Source of the DNA: an uncultured Modestobacter sp.
GTDB lineage: Bacteria > Actinomycetota > Actinomycetes > Mycobacteriales > Geodermatophilaceae
Assembly (NCBI RefSeq): GCF_947486615.1
Contig: NZ_CANKUD010000005.1
Coordinates: forward strand, 124,001 to 188,000
Length of the DNA: 64,000 nucleotides
Direction: 5' to 3'
Made by a program: the position numbers and the translations under genes. The notes under the pieces are model-generated. The model saw nothing but the letters and a program-made list of their open reading frames with translations, had not been told where the DNA came from and made no database searches. Positions 8,233 to 17,337 of this stretch are shown here, one piece after another (position 1 is the stretch's first letter; each line of letters opens with the position of its first letter).

Positions 8233-9357
8233 GTGCAGATCACCGTCGTCCGCCCGCACGAGCTCGGCGAGCCCGAGCTGCAGTCCTGGCGGGACTTCCA
8301 GCAGGCCACACCCGCCTACCAGCACCCGTTCCTGGCGCCGGAGTTCAGCGTCGTCGTCGGGCGGCACCGCCCGCAGGCCCGGGTGGCCGTCCTCGTCGAC
8401 GGGTCCAAGACCGTCGGGTTCTTCCCGTTCGAGCACGCGCGAGGCGGGGTCGGCGGCCCCATCGCGCGGAACATGACGGCCTGCCAGGGGCTGGTGCACG
8501 CGCCGGGCGCCGAGTGGGACGTCGACCGGCTGCTGCGCGCCTGCGGGCTGTCGGTGTGGGAGTTCGACTGCCTGGTCGAGGGGCAGGAGCCCTTCGAGAG
8601 CGCGTCGATGGTCCGGGTGCCGTCGCCGCTGATCGACCTCTCGGACGGCTTCCCGGCCTACCTGGAGGAGCTGCGGCAGCGGGCGCCGAGCACCCACAAG
8701 AAGCTCGGGCAACGCCGGCGGAGGTTCGAGCGGGCCTTCGAGGACGCGTGCTTCGCCGGTGACACGCAGGACTCGGCGCAGCTCCGCACCCTGATGAGCT
8801 GGAAGTCCGACCAGTACCGGCGGACCGGCCGCAGCGACCGGTCCACCTGGACCGGGGTGCCGGAGATCCTCGACGAGCTGCTGCACACGCGGACCGCGAC
8901 CTTCTCCGGCGTGCTGTCGGCGGTCCACGGCGGCGGGGAGCTGGCGGCGGCCGCCTTCCTGCTGGTCTCGCACGGCACGGCCGCCGGGTGGCACGCCGGC
9001 TTCAACCGGGCCTTCTCCGCGTACTCGCCGGGGATGCTGGTCCAGCTGGCGGCGGCCGAGCACCTGGCCGGCGTCGGCGTCACCGAGCTGCACATGGGCC
9101 CCGGCACGCTCGACGTCTACAAGCAGACGCTGAAGAGCCGCGACGCCCACGTCGGTGCGGGCCGGGTGCTGCGACGTACACCCGCCGGCGCGCTGCACTG
9201 GGCCCGGTCGGCGGCGACCGGCCGGGCCAGGCAGTTCGTCACCGCCTCACCCCGGCTGCTCAAGGCCGCCGACGCCACGCTGCAGCGCTACGGCCGCATC
9301 ACCACCTCGCTGTCCCGGCGGTCCGGGCGCACCGACGGCCCGGCGGTGGCGCCGTGA
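8233..9357 (+). CDS. GNAT-family acyltransferase, CelD/BcsL-like (second of tandem pair)
   Basis: This 374-residue paralogue of the preceding gene begins at GTG 8233 with no intergenic base. It repeats the same architecture: HPFLAPEFSVVVG, FFPFEHARGG, CQGLVHAPGAEWDVDRLLRA, LIDLSDGF, LMSWKSDQYRRTGR, SPGMLVQLAAAEHLA and LHMGPGTLDVYKQTLKS, ending in LHWARSAATGRARQFV. The two diverge most in the linker between halves, which suggests an old duplication and specialisation rather than a recent copy. Confidence 0.8.
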   Translation: MQITVVRPHELGEPELQSWRDFQQATPAYQHPFLAPEFSVVVGRHRPQARVAVLVDGSKTVGFFPFEHARGGVGGPIARNMTACQGLVHAPGAEWDVDRLLRACGLSVWEFDCLVEGQEPFESASMVRVPSPLIDLSDGFPAYLEELRQRAPSTHKKLGQRRRRFERAFEDACFAGDTQDSAQLRTLMSWKSDQYRRTGRSDRSTWTGVPEILDELLHTRTATFSGVLSAVHGGGELAAAAFLLVSHGTAAGWHAGFNRAFSAYSPGMLVQLAAAEHLAGVGVTELHMGPGTLDVYKQTLKSRDAHVGAGRVLRRTPAGALHWARSAATGRARQFVTASPRLLKAADATLQRYGRITTSLSRRSGRTDGPAVAP

Positions 9358-9427
9358 CCCGCTGCCCACGCACTCCGCGGCCACCAGCACGGAGACCAGC
9401 CAGCCCATCACAGAGTCGAGGTGCCCG

Positions 9428-10396
9428 ATGAGCATCCCCCGCGACGCCGCGCCCCTGGTGTCGGTCGTCATCTGCGCGTACACCGAGGACCGGTGGGACG
9501 ACGTCCTCGCCGCGGTCGCCTCGGTGCGCGCCCAGTCCCTGGAACCGGACGAGGTCATCCTCGTCGTCGACCACAACCCGGCCCTGCACGCGCGGTTGCG
9601 GGCCGAGCTCCCCGACGTGCTGGTCATCGAGAACCGCGAGACCCGCGGCCTGTCCGGCGGCAAGAACACCGGGGTCGCCACCGCGAAGGGCGAGCTGATC
9701 GCCTTCCTCGACGACGACGCGGTCGCCGAACCCGACTGGCTCAAGTTCCTGGTGAACGGCTTCGCCGACCCGGAGGTCCTCGGCGTCGGGGGGACGACGC
9801 TGCCGCTGTGGGCCACCCGGCGCCCGGCGTGGTTCCCCGAGGAGTTCGACTGGGTGCTGGGCTGCACCTACACCGGCCGCGAGCCCGGTCCGGTGCGCAA
9901 CCTGCTCGGCGGCAACGCCTGCTTCCGCCGGTCGGTCTTCGCCGTGGCCGGTGGCTTCCCCGTCGACATGGGCCGCACGTCCGGCAACAGCCGCCCGCTC
10001 GGCTGCGAGGAGACGGAGTTCTGCATCCGGGCGAGCCACCGCATCCCCGGCGCGGTCTTCGTCTACGAGCCGCGGGCGGTGATCGGTCACCGGGTGTCGT
10101 CGGCCCGGCAGCGGTTCGCCTACTTCCGCTCCCGGTGCTACGCCGAGGGCCTGTCCAAGGCCGCCGTGACCCGCAGTGTCGGCGTCGCCGACGGGCTGTC
10201 CGCGGAGCGCGACTACACGATCGGTGCCCTCCGGCGCGGGGTCGGCCGGGGCCTGGCCCAGGCGGCGCACGGTGACCTCGCCGGTCTGCGGCGGGCCGGC
10301 GCCATCGCGGTGGGTCTCGGCGCGGCCGGGATGGGCTATGCCCGCGGCACGATCGACGGCCGGCGTCAGGGCGTGCCGGTGGGGGCGGCCCCATGA
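9428..10396 (+). CDS. Family 2 glycosyltransferase
   Basis: This 322-residue GT2 protein has the donor-binding VSVVICAYTEDRWDDV at 11-26, EVILVVDHNP, GLSGGKNTGVATAKGE and the metal-binding DDD at 95-97 (AFLDDDAVAEPDW). GGNACFRRSVF and GCEETEFCIRASH supply the acceptor region and catalytic acidic residues typical of rhamnosyl- or galactofuranosyl-type GT2 enzymes. A hydrophobic C-terminal helix (AGAIAVGLGAAGMGYARG) may dock at the membrane. ATG 9428 is preferred over upstream in-frame codons. Its stop overlaps the deacetylase start by four bases. Confidence 0.85.
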   Translation: MSIPRDAAPLVSVVICAYTEDRWDDVLAAVASVRAQSLEPDEVILVVDHNPALHARLRAELPDVLVIENRETRGLSGGKNTGVATAKGELIAFLDDDAVAEPDWLKFLVNGFADPEVLGVGGTTLPLWATRRPAWFPEEFDWVLGCTYTGREPGPVRNLLGGNACFRRSVFAVAGGFPVDMGRTSGNSRPLGCEETEFCIRASHRIPGAVFVYEPRAVIGHRVSSARQRFAYFRSRCYAEGLSKAAVTRSVGVADGLSAERDYTIGALRRGVGRGLAQAAHGDLAGLRRAGAIAVGLGAAGMGYARGTIDGRRQGVPVGAAP

Positions 10397-11190
10397 CGGC
10401 CACCGTGCCGGTGCTGATGTACCACTCGATCTCCGCCGACCCACCCCACCGGACGCGGTGCCTGTCGGTCCACCCTCGGGAGTTCGCCGCGCAGCTGGGC
10501 TTCCTGGCGGACAACGGGTTCAGCACGCTCACCTTCGGGGCGCTGGCCGAGGCGCTGCGCGACGGGACGCCCCTGCCGGAGCGGCCGGTGGTGCTGAGCT
10601 TCGACGACGGCTACGCGGACTTCCACCGCGAGGCGCTGCCGTTGCTGGACGCCCGGGGGTCCAGGGCGACCCTCTTCGTCACCACGGGGTGGGTCGCCGG
10701 CACCGACGAGCCGGCCGGCCACCCGCTCGATGCCACGCTCTCCTGGAGCCAGCTCGACGAGGTCGTCTCCAGCGGCGTCGAGGTGGGCGCGCACAGCCAC
10801 AGCCACGCGCACCTGGACCAGCTGCACCCGCCGACCCTCGCCGGCGAGCTGCGGGACAGCCGTCACCTGCTCGAGGACCGCCTCGGGCAGCCGGTCACGA
10901 CGCTGGCCTACCCCTTCGGCCACCACAGCGCCCGGGTCCGGCGCGACGTCCGTTCCGCCGGCTACGCGTCCGCGGCAGCGGTGCACAACACCCGGGCGGC
11001 ACGGAACGCCGACCCGCTGGCCGTGCCCCGGCTCACCGTCCGCCGGTCGACGTCCCTGCAGGTGTTCAGCCGCCTCGTCGACGTCGAGGTCCCTGCACCC
11101 GCCTACCGGGTCGACCGGACCCTCACCGCCGGGTACGCCGTCGTGCGTCGCGCCCGCTACGCGATCAGCCGGACGTGCGCCCGTGGCTGA
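10393..11190 (+). CDS. Polysaccharide deacetylase (NodB-homology, CE4)
   Basis: This 265-residue CE4 enzyme is expected to remove N- or O-acetyl groups from a polysaccharide using a divalent metal. The catalytic VLSFDDGYADF has SFDDG at 69-73 (base Asp and metal Asp). The second metal motif HSHSHAHL is at about 134-141, and LAYPFGHHSARVRR follows as motif 3. It lacks a signal peptide, so it probably acts on a cytoplasmic or lipid-linked precursor. It overlaps the upstream GT2 by four bases and the downstream flippase gene by eight, indicating one operon. Confidence 0.88.
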   Translation: MTATVPVLMYHSISADPPHRTRCLSVHPREFAAQLGFLADNGFSTLTFGALAEALRDGTPLPERPVVLSFDDGYADFHREALPLLDARGSRATLFVTTGWVAGTDEPAGHPLDATLSWSQLDEVVSSGVEVGAHSHSHAHLDQLHPPTLAGELRDSRHLLEDRLGQPVTTLAYPFGHHSARVRRDVRSAGYASAAAVHNTRAARNADPLAVPRLTVRRSTSLQVFSRLVDVEVPAPAYRVDRTLTAGYAVVRRARYAISRTCARG

Positions 11191-14100
11191 CATCCGGACC
11201 GACGTCGGCGGTCCCGAGGAGACGGCGACCACCACTGCGGTCGACGCCCCCGCGCCCGCCGCGCCGGCGCCCTCGGCAGCGGGCTGGTCGGCGCGCGTCC
11301 GCGCGCACCTGGCCGAGCCGTTCTTCCGCAACGCGTACGCCCTGATGATCAACACCGGTCTGACCGGGGTGCTCGGGCTGCTCTACTGGCTGTTCGCCGC
11401 CCGGCACTACGACGACGCCGACGCCGGCCGCGGGTCGACGGCCATCTCGGTGCTGATGCTGCTGTCCGGTCTGGTCGCCTTCAACGTCAGCGGCTCGCTG
11501 AACCGGTTCCTCCCGGCCAGCGGCCGGTCGGTCCGCCAGGTGGTGCTGGCCTCCTACCTGCTCAGCGCCGGCGTGGTGCTCGCCCTGGCGGTCGGCTTCC
11601 TCGCCACGCTGGACCTCTGGGGCCCCTCCTTCGACCTCTTCCGCGATCCCACGTTCCGGTGGTGGTTCCTGGCGGCGGTCGTGGTCGCGGCCGTGTTCAC
11701 CGTGCAGGACGGCGTCCTCACCGGCCTGCGGAGCTCGGTGTGGGTCCCGGTCAAGAACGTGAGCTTCGGCGTCCTGAAGCTGGTGCTGCTGGTCACCCTC
11801 GCGTCGGTCTCCCCGGAAGAGGGCCTGTTCCTGTCCTGGGTGCTGCCGATGGCGATCGTGCTGATCCCCACCAACGGGCTGATCTTCGGCCGGCTGCTGA
11901 ATCGGCACCTGCGCGCGGCCGGGAACCGCGCGCCGACCTACACCCGCGCGGAGGTCCGGCGGTTCTTCGCCGGGGACTACCTCGGTGCCGTGATCATGTT
12001 CGCCACGGTCAACCTGGCGCCGGTGATGGTGGCCGCGGCCGTCGTCCCGGAGGTCTACGCCTACTTCTACGTGGTCTGGGTGATCGGCACCCTGCTCGAC
12101 CTGGTCGCCATCGGCCTGGGCACCTCGCTCAGCGTCGAAGGGGTGTACGACCGCGCCGGGCTGGCCGCCAACTGCCGGGCCGCGCTGACCCGCGCGTTGC
12201 TGCTGCTGCTGGTCGCCGTCGTCGTCGTGGCCCTGACGGCGCGCCCGCTGCTGCGGGTGTTCGGGGAGAACTACGTCAACGGGGCGCTGCTGCTCTTCCT
12301 GCTGGTGCTGTCCACACTGCCGCGGGCGGTGACCGAGATCTGGGTCGGGGTGCTCCGGGTGCAGGGCCGGGCCCACCAGATCGTCCGGGTGCAGGCCGCC
12401 CGGGGTCTGCTCATGATCGGTGCGGTCTTCCTGGTCCTGCACCAGGACTGGCTGGCCGACCACCTCGGCGTCTCGCTGCCGACCACCGTGGGCCTGGCCG
12501 TGCTGCTCAGCCAGGTGGTCGTGGCATCCGCCGTCCTGCTGCAGCTGCGGGCCTTCCTGCGTGAGCCGACGACCGAAGGAGAAGCGGTGACAGACCTCCC
12601 GGACCAGCAGTCGACGACCCTGACGGCCCTGCCGCCGTCCGCGGACGGCCCGGGGACGGCGGTCCCGGCGGGCGCCGGCCTCGCGCCGACACCCGACGCC
12701 GTGCCGGACCCGGCAGCCCGGCGGCAGCGGCGGGCGGTGGCCGGCCTCTGGTCGCTGACCGCCCTCGCGGTGCCGCTGTTCGCGGTGCCGCTGGCCGGTG
12801 TCCGGCTCGATGCGATGAACGGCCTGGGGCTGGTGTCCGTCCTGCCCGTCGCCTCCCTGGTGGGCGTGGCGCTGCTGACCGTGGCGTTCATCGGGGCGCT
12901 GTCCCTGCGCCGGGCCCGACCCCTGCTGCTCGGCACCCAGCTCGTGGTGCTCGTGGTCCTCCTGCACGGGGTCACCACGGTGCTGGAGGCAGCGGCCCGG
13001 TTCCCCATCTCCTACGTCCACGCCGGCTTCGTCGAGTTCATCACCCGCACCGGAACGGTGGCCCCGAACATCGACGGCCGGTTCAGCTGGCCCGGCTTCT
13101 TCGCCCTCTTCGGCTTCCTGGTCGGGGAGGACGCGGGGTCGCTGCAGCAGGTCATGACGTTCACGCCGCTGGTGAGCAACCTGCTCTACCTGCTGCCGCT
13201 GGCCCTGCTGCTGCGGTCGGTGCGCGCCACCTGGCGGGCGCGGTGGTTCGCGCTGTGGCTGTTCGCCTCGCTGAACTGGGTGGGCCAGGACTACTTCTCC
13301 CCGCAGGGCGCCACCTACCTGCTCTACCTCGTCTTCGTCGCGGTCCTGGTGACCTGGTTCCGGCCGCAGTCGGGGGCCCCGCTGGTCCGGTTGCCGGCCT
13401 GGCCGGGCGTGCGGCGCGTCTGGGGTCGCTTCTTCCCGCCGGTGGTCCCGGGCACGGTGCCGCCCCGGGAGGTCGGGGCGGGGGAGCGGGCCGGTCTCCT
13501 GCTGCTGCTCGTCGGGGTGTTCGTCGCCGCGACCGTCAGCCACCAGCTGACCCCGTTCCTCATGCTGTTCGTCTGCGCCGCACTGGTCGTGGTCGGCCGG
13601 AACACCGCACGGGGCCTGCCGCTGCTGCTGGCCGTCCTCCTCGGCTCGTGGATCAGCTTCATGGCGGCCACCTACTGGTCGGGGAACCTGGAAGGGCTGC
13701 TGTCCGGGCTGGGCGACCTGACCGGCAACCTCACCTCCAGCGTCAGCGGGCGTGCGCAGGGCGGCGACGCCGATCACCAGCTGGTCGTCCGCACCCGGAT
13801 CGCCTTCGCGCTGGTGGTCTTCGGCCTCGCGGCGGTCGGGGTGCTGCGCCGGCGGCTGCGGGGCTTCGACGACCGGGTCCTGCTGGTGCTGCTGGTCGTG
13901 CCGTTCAGCGCGTTCGGGCTGCAGGACTACGGCGGCGAGATCAGCCTGCGCATCTACTTCTTCGCGCTGCCGGCCGCCTGCTGCCTGATGGCGCTGGCGT
14001 TCTTCCCGAGAGCGGCGGCGCGGCCCGGGGCGCGGGCCCTGGTCGCCGCCGGGACCTGCGCCCTGGTGCTGGCCGGCGGCTTCTTCGTCGCCCGGTACGG

Positions 14101-14749
14101 CAACGAGGCCTTCGAGCGGATCCGGCCGGCCGAGATCGCCGCGGTGGAGGAGATCTACCAGCAGGACGTGGACGCCGCGGTCGTGCTCTTCCCCGACTCC
14201 ACCGGGGAGGAGGGGACGACCCCGTTCAGCCCGCTGGGGTCCCGGGACGTCGAGCGGGTGAGCTGGAACGGCGTCCAGGTGCCGCGGGACGCCTCCGAGG
14301 TCGAGGACGTCGTCGCCGAGCTGCAGGCCCAGGGGGCGGGCGCGTTCCTGCTCACCACCCGAGGGCTGGAGGCGAGCCTCCAGTTCGGGGCCGGTTACCC
14401 GGCAGGCTGGGGGGAGGAGTTCCGGCAGGCGATGGCGGCGTCCCCGGGGATCCGGGTCGTCACGGAGAACGACGACGCGGTGGTCTACGCGGCCGACGGC
14501 ACGCCCGACGGTGAGGCCGCGCAGCCGGTGACGGCCACCGGCGCGCAGCTGCTGAGCACGCCGTGGACGCCGCTGGGGGTCGTCCTGCTGGTGCTGCTCG
14601 TCGTCGTCCTCGGCTGGCGTGAGCTTCGCCGGGTCCGGGCTCCGGGGGGTGTGGACCCGGTGATCGGGCGGTCGGGCTGGGCGGCCCTCCCGCTGCTGCT
14701 CGGGCTGGCCGCCGTGGTGGTGGAGCGCCTGCTCGTGCTGGGCAGCTGA
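11183..14749 (+). CDS. Wzx-like polysaccharide flippase fused to a large polytopic membrane protein
   Basis: One uninterrupted frame encodes 1188 residues. Residues about 50-450 are a MATE/Wzx-type oligosaccharide flippase, with many hydrophobic segments such as ALMINTGLTGVLGLLYWLF. Residues about 500-1188 form a second protein with some 13 membrane segments, an extracytoplasmic loop (YVHAGFVEF, FSWPGFFALF, WVGQDYFSPQGATYLLYL) and a soluble region near 980-1110; it looks like a GT-C or polymerase-type protein. An internal GTG at 12587 has AAGGAG at 12576-12581 and a 5-base spacer, so the second half may also be translated on its own. The start at GTG 11183 overlaps the deacetylase. Together the halves would flip and polymerise or modify lipid-linked units. 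Confidence 0.75.
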   Translation: MADIRTDVGGPEETATTTAVDAPAPAAPAPSAAGWSARVRAHLAEPFFRNAYALMINTGLTGVLGLLYWLFAARHYDDADAGRGSTAISVLMLLSGLVAFNVSGSLNRFLPASGRSVRQVVLASYLLSAGVVLALAVGFLATLDLWGPSFDLFRDPTFRWWFLAAVVVAAVFTVQDGVLTGLRSSVWVPVKNVSFGVLKLVLLVTLASVSPEEGLFLSWVLPMAIVLIPTNGLIFGRLLNRHLRAAGNRAPTYTRAEVRRFFAGDYLGAVIMFATVNLAPVMVAAAVVPEVYAYFYVVWVIGTLLDLVAIGLGTSLSVEGVYDRAGLAANCRAALTRALLLLLVAVVVVALTARPLLRVFGENYVNGALLLFLLVLSTLPRAVTEIWVGVLRVQGRAHQIVRVQAARGLLMIGAVFLVLHQDWLADHLGVSLPTTVGLAVLLSQVVVASAVLLQLRAFLREPTTEGEAVTDLPDQQSTTLTALPPSADGPGTAVPAGAGLAPTPDAVPDPAARRQRRAVAGLWSLTALAVPLFAVPLAGVRLDAMNGLGLVSVLPVASLVGVALLTVAFIGALSLRRARPLLLGTQLVVLVVLLHGVTTVLEAAARFPISYVHAGFVEFITRTGTVAPNIDGRFSWPGFFALFGFLVGEDAGSLQQVMTFTPLVSNLLYLLPLALLLRSVRATWRARWFALWLFASLNWVGQDYFSPQGATYLLYLVFVAVLVTWFRPQSGAPLVRLPAWPGVRRVWGRFFPPVVPGTVPPREVGAGERAGLLLLLVGVFVAATVSHQLTPFLMLFVCAALVVVGRNTARGLPLLLAVLLGSWISFMAATYWSGNLEGLLSGLGDLTGNLTSSVSGRAQGGDADHQLVVRTRIAFALVVFGLAAVGVLRRRLRGFDDRVLLVLLVVPFSAFGLQDYGGEISLRIYFFALPAACCLMALAFFPRAAARPGARALVAAGTCALVLAGGFFVARYGNEAFERIRPAEIAAVEEIYQQDVDAAVVLFPDSTGEEGTTPFSPLGSRDVERVSWNGVQVPRDASEVEDVVAELQAQGAGAFLLTTRGLEASLQFGAGYPAGWGEEFRQAMAASPGIRVVTENDDAVVYAADGTPDGEAAQPVTATGAQLLSTPWTPLGVVLLVLLVVVLGWRELRRVRAPGGVDPVIGRSGWAALPLLLGLAAVVVERLLVLGS

Positions 14750-14789
14750 CCGGCCCTGTGTCAGCGGGTGGTGTTCCGGCCCGGCCGGG

Positions 14790-16130
14790 TCACGTGGTCA
14801 CCCACCGGACGTCGTAGGGGGTGAGCCTCAGCCGGTCGCCGTTGACGGTCGCGGTGATCGACCGGCCGGTCGTGTTGACCAGGAGCACGGCCTCGCGCTG
14901 CGCGAGAGCCGCCACCCCGGCCGGGACGTCGACGTCCTGCAGTTCCGTGCCGGCCGGGAACCACCGCGCGAGGTCCTGCAGCACCGCCAGCAGGTCCAGG
15001 GTCTGCCCACCGTCGCCCGACGACGTGTCCGTCCACAGACAGCCGGCGCAGGAGGCGTCCGCCGGTCGCGGGTTCCAGTACAGGACGGTCTCCGCGCCGC
15101 TGCGGGCGAGCTCCATCATCGCCGCCGTGTAGACGGCCTGTTGCTGGTCGGCCGGCCACTCGCGCACCTCCGGGTCCAGGTACCACTCGGCCCACCAGAT
15201 GGGCAGGTCGGTCCGCTCCTGGATCCACTCGTTCACCGCGGAGAACATCGGGAGGGCCTCGAAGGGATCGGTGCTGCCCTCCTGGGCGACGGCGTGCCCG
15301 TCGACGACGACGAAGTCCGCCCCGTCGTTGTTGGCCAGCCAGTAGTCGAAGGCCTCGAGCGGGCGCGGGTCGACCGTGCCCCAGGTCCCGCTGACCAGGG
15401 TCGCGGCATCGGTGGCCGCGCTCGACCGGTCTCCCCGGGCGTCGGTGTCCAGGCCCAGGGTCACGTACGGCCCACCGACGAGGGCCTGCGGGTTGGCGGC
15501 CTTCACCGCTGCGTGCACCTGGTTGTAGAAGTCGGTGTACCCGACGGCGTCCCAGGTGTCGGCCTCCTCGTCCCAGAACCCCTTGAACTCGTTCCAGACC
15601 ATGAAGTGGTGCACGTCCGGGTAGCGCTCGGCGACCACGGCGGCCAGCCGGGCGAAGTCGGCGTAGTGCTCCGGCTCGGGGGCGGTCTCCAGCTCCGACC
15701 AGTCCGTCTCGCCCTCCTCGCCGCCCTTCATCCAGTCGGGCGCGCAGCACAGGGTGATCACTGGCACCCCGCCGGACCGGCGGATGAAGTCGATCCGGCT
15801 GTCCAGGCTGTCGAAGACGTACTCGCCGGGCGTCGGCTCCGGGTTGCCGGCCCCCCAGCCCATCAGGGCCTGGGCCTGCACAAGCGGCTGGCCGGTCAAC
15901 GACCGGGCGACGGACTGCACGGCCTGGCTGGACCCGTGGTCGGCGCTGTACTGGGTGTGGGTGAAGCCCCACGTGGGCCACGTCGCCGGCTCCTCGGCCA
16001 GTTCGGCCCGCTCGAGGGTCTCCCCGCCGGAGCGCCACGGGCCGGGGACGACCCGGGCAGCGACCACGGTGCCGACGAGGAGGGACATCAGCACGGCCAG
16101 CGCCAGGAGGTGGCGACGTCTCACGGACAC
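14790..16130 (-). CDS. Secreted glycoside hydrolase, clan GH-A (GH39-like)
   Basis: This 446-residue protein starts with SVRRRHLLALAVLMSLLVG, an export signal or membrane anchor. It then has a TIM-barrel pattern: GFTHTQYSAD, RIDFIRRSGGVPVITLCCAPDWM, the acid/base Glu181 in HFMVWNEFKGFWDE, VVVDGHAV, and the nucleophile candidate Glu315 in PIWWAEWYLDPEV. The C-terminal 70 residues look like a small beta domain. GH39-like enzymes occur in exopolysaccharide loci (PslG is one), where they trim or release polymer. GTG 16130 is chosen to place the signal at the N terminus; a longer start at 16256 is possible. It converges with the flippase fusion gene. Confidence 0.75.
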   Translation of the reverse strand: MSVRRRHLLALAVLMSLLVGTVVAARVVPGPWRSGGETLERAELAEEPATWPTWGFTHTQYSADHGSSQAVQSVARSLTGQPLVQAQALMGWGAGNPEPTPGEYVFDSLDSRIDFIRRSGGVPVITLCCAPDWMKGGEEGETDWSELETAPEPEHYADFARLAAVVAERYPDVHHFMVWNEFKGFWDEEADTWDAVGYTDFYNQVHAAVKAANPQALVGGPYVTLGLDTDARGDRSSAATDAATLVSGTWGTVDPRPLEAFDYWLANNDGADFVVVDGHAVAQEGSTDPFEALPMFSAVNEWIQERTDLPIWWAEWYLDPEVREWPADQQQAVYTAAMMELARSGAETVLYWNPRPADASCAGCLWTDTSSGDGGQTLDLLAVLQDLARWFPAGTELQDVDVPAGVAALAQREAVLLVNTTGRSITATVNGDRLRLTPYDVRWVTT

Positions 16131-16278
16131 CCCCGCGGTGCGGTTCCGAGGACCCCCGGCTGAGGGTGTGTGCAGAGGAACGATCCGCTGAGGCCCCGGG
16201 TTCCGCCGGTGGGCGGGCTGCGCCGGGTCGACCCGTGGGCCCGCTGAGCTCGTCACCTTGGGTCAGCAGCGGTCGCGG

Positions 16279-17328
16279 TCAGCCGTGCGTGCGGGCCAGC
16301 AGCTCCTCGGCCGACCACGTGTTGGACACGCGGTCGGCCGGCACGCCGCACTCCACGGCCCGGGTGCACCCGGCGTCCTGCCAGTCGAGCTGACCGGGGG
16401 CGTGCGCGTCGGTGTCGATGGCGAAGTCGCAGCCGAGCTCCACCGCCCGGGTCAGCAGCCGGCGCGGCGGGTCCAGCCGCTCCGGCCGGGAGTTGATCTC
16501 CACCGCCGTCCCGTGGTCCACGCAGGCGGAGAAGACGGCGTCGGCGTCGAACTCGCTCTCCGGCCGCGGCCGCTGGGTGCCGTTGCGCTGCTTGCGGCCG
16601 ATGACCAGTCGGCCGGTGCAGTGACCCAGGACGTCGGTGTGCGGGTTCTCCACCGCGGCGAGCATCCGCTCGGTCATCTGGGCCGCCGGCGCGCGCAGCT
16701 CGGAGTGCACGCTGGCCACGACCACGTCGAGCCGGCCGAGCAGCTCGTCGGTCTGGTCGAGGGACCCGTCGACGTTGATGTCGCACTCGATGCCGGTGAG
16801 GATGCGGAACGGGGCGAGCTCCGCGTTCAGCGCCGCGACGACGTCCAGCTGCTGCTCCAGCCGCGCGGGCGACAGGCCGTTGGCGACGGTGAGCCGGGGG
16901 GAGTGGTCGGTGAGCGCGAGGTACTCGTGGCCGATGGAGATCGCGGCCTCGGCCATGTCCCGGATCGGGCTGCCGCCGTCGGACCAGTCCGAGTGGGCGT
17001 GCAGGTCGCCCTTGAGCGCCGCCCGCAGCGCGGCGGCCTCGCCGGCCAGCGGCGCCAGCTCGGCGTAGGACTCCTCGAGCCGCTGCAGGTACGCCGGGAC
17101 GTCGCCGCGGTGCGCCTCCAGGACGACGGCGGCGGTCTTGTCACCGATCCCCTTGAGGTCGGTGAGCGTCTTGGTGCGCACCCGGCGCGCCAGCTCGCCG
17201 TCGTCCAGGCCGGCGACGATGCCGGCCGCGGTGCGGAAAGCCTGCACCCGGTAGGACGGCTCGCGGGCGCGTTCCAGGAGGAAGGCGATCCTCCGGAGCG
17301 CGCCCGCGGGCGTGAGTGCCGTGCTCAT
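16279..17328 (-). CDS. PHP-domain phosphoesterase with N-terminal helix-hairpin-helix region
   Basis: This 349-residue protein has an N-terminal DNA polymerase X-like helical part (AFLLERAREPSYRVQAFRTA, then LTDLKGIGDKTAAVV, a helix-hairpin-helix). A PHP domain follows with metal ligands in GDLHAHSDWSDG (His110 and His112), ALTDHSPRL, GIECDI, VVASVHSEL, LGHCTGRL and AIDTDAHAP. The layout equals PolX-type proteins lacking the polymerase core, usually annotated as PHP domain or histidinol-phosphatase-like. DNA-related phosphoesterase activity is possible. It is 9 bases downstream of the DoxX gene, in the same direction. Confidence 0.85.
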   Translation of the reverse strand: MSTALTPAGALRRIAFLLERAREPSYRVQAFRTAAGIVAGLDDGELARRVRTKTLTDLKGIGDKTAAVVLEAHRGDVPAYLQRLEESYAELAPLAGEAAALRAALKGDLHAHSDWSDGGSPIRDMAEAAISIGHEYLALTDHSPRLTVANGLSPARLEQQLDVVAALNAELAPFRILTGIECDINVDGSLDQTDELLGRLDVVVASVHSELRAPAAQMTERMLAAVENPHTDVLGHCTGRLVIGRKQRNGTQRPRPESEFDADAVFSACVDHGTAVEINSRPERLDPPRRLLTRAVELGCDFAIDTDAHAPGQLDWQDAGCTRAVECGVPADRVSNTWSAEELLARTHG

Positions 17329-17337
17329 GCGGTCAGG

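Noticed and set aside
5467-9198. 1243-residue reverse-strand open frame
   Set aside because: It runs antisense through galE and both acyltransferases, whose forward products have clear families. Long open antisense frames are expected at this GC content.
11165-13777. 870-residue reverse-strand open frame rich in Gln, His and Arg
   Set aside because: It is antisense to the flippase fusion and has the composition typical of high-GC shadow frames.
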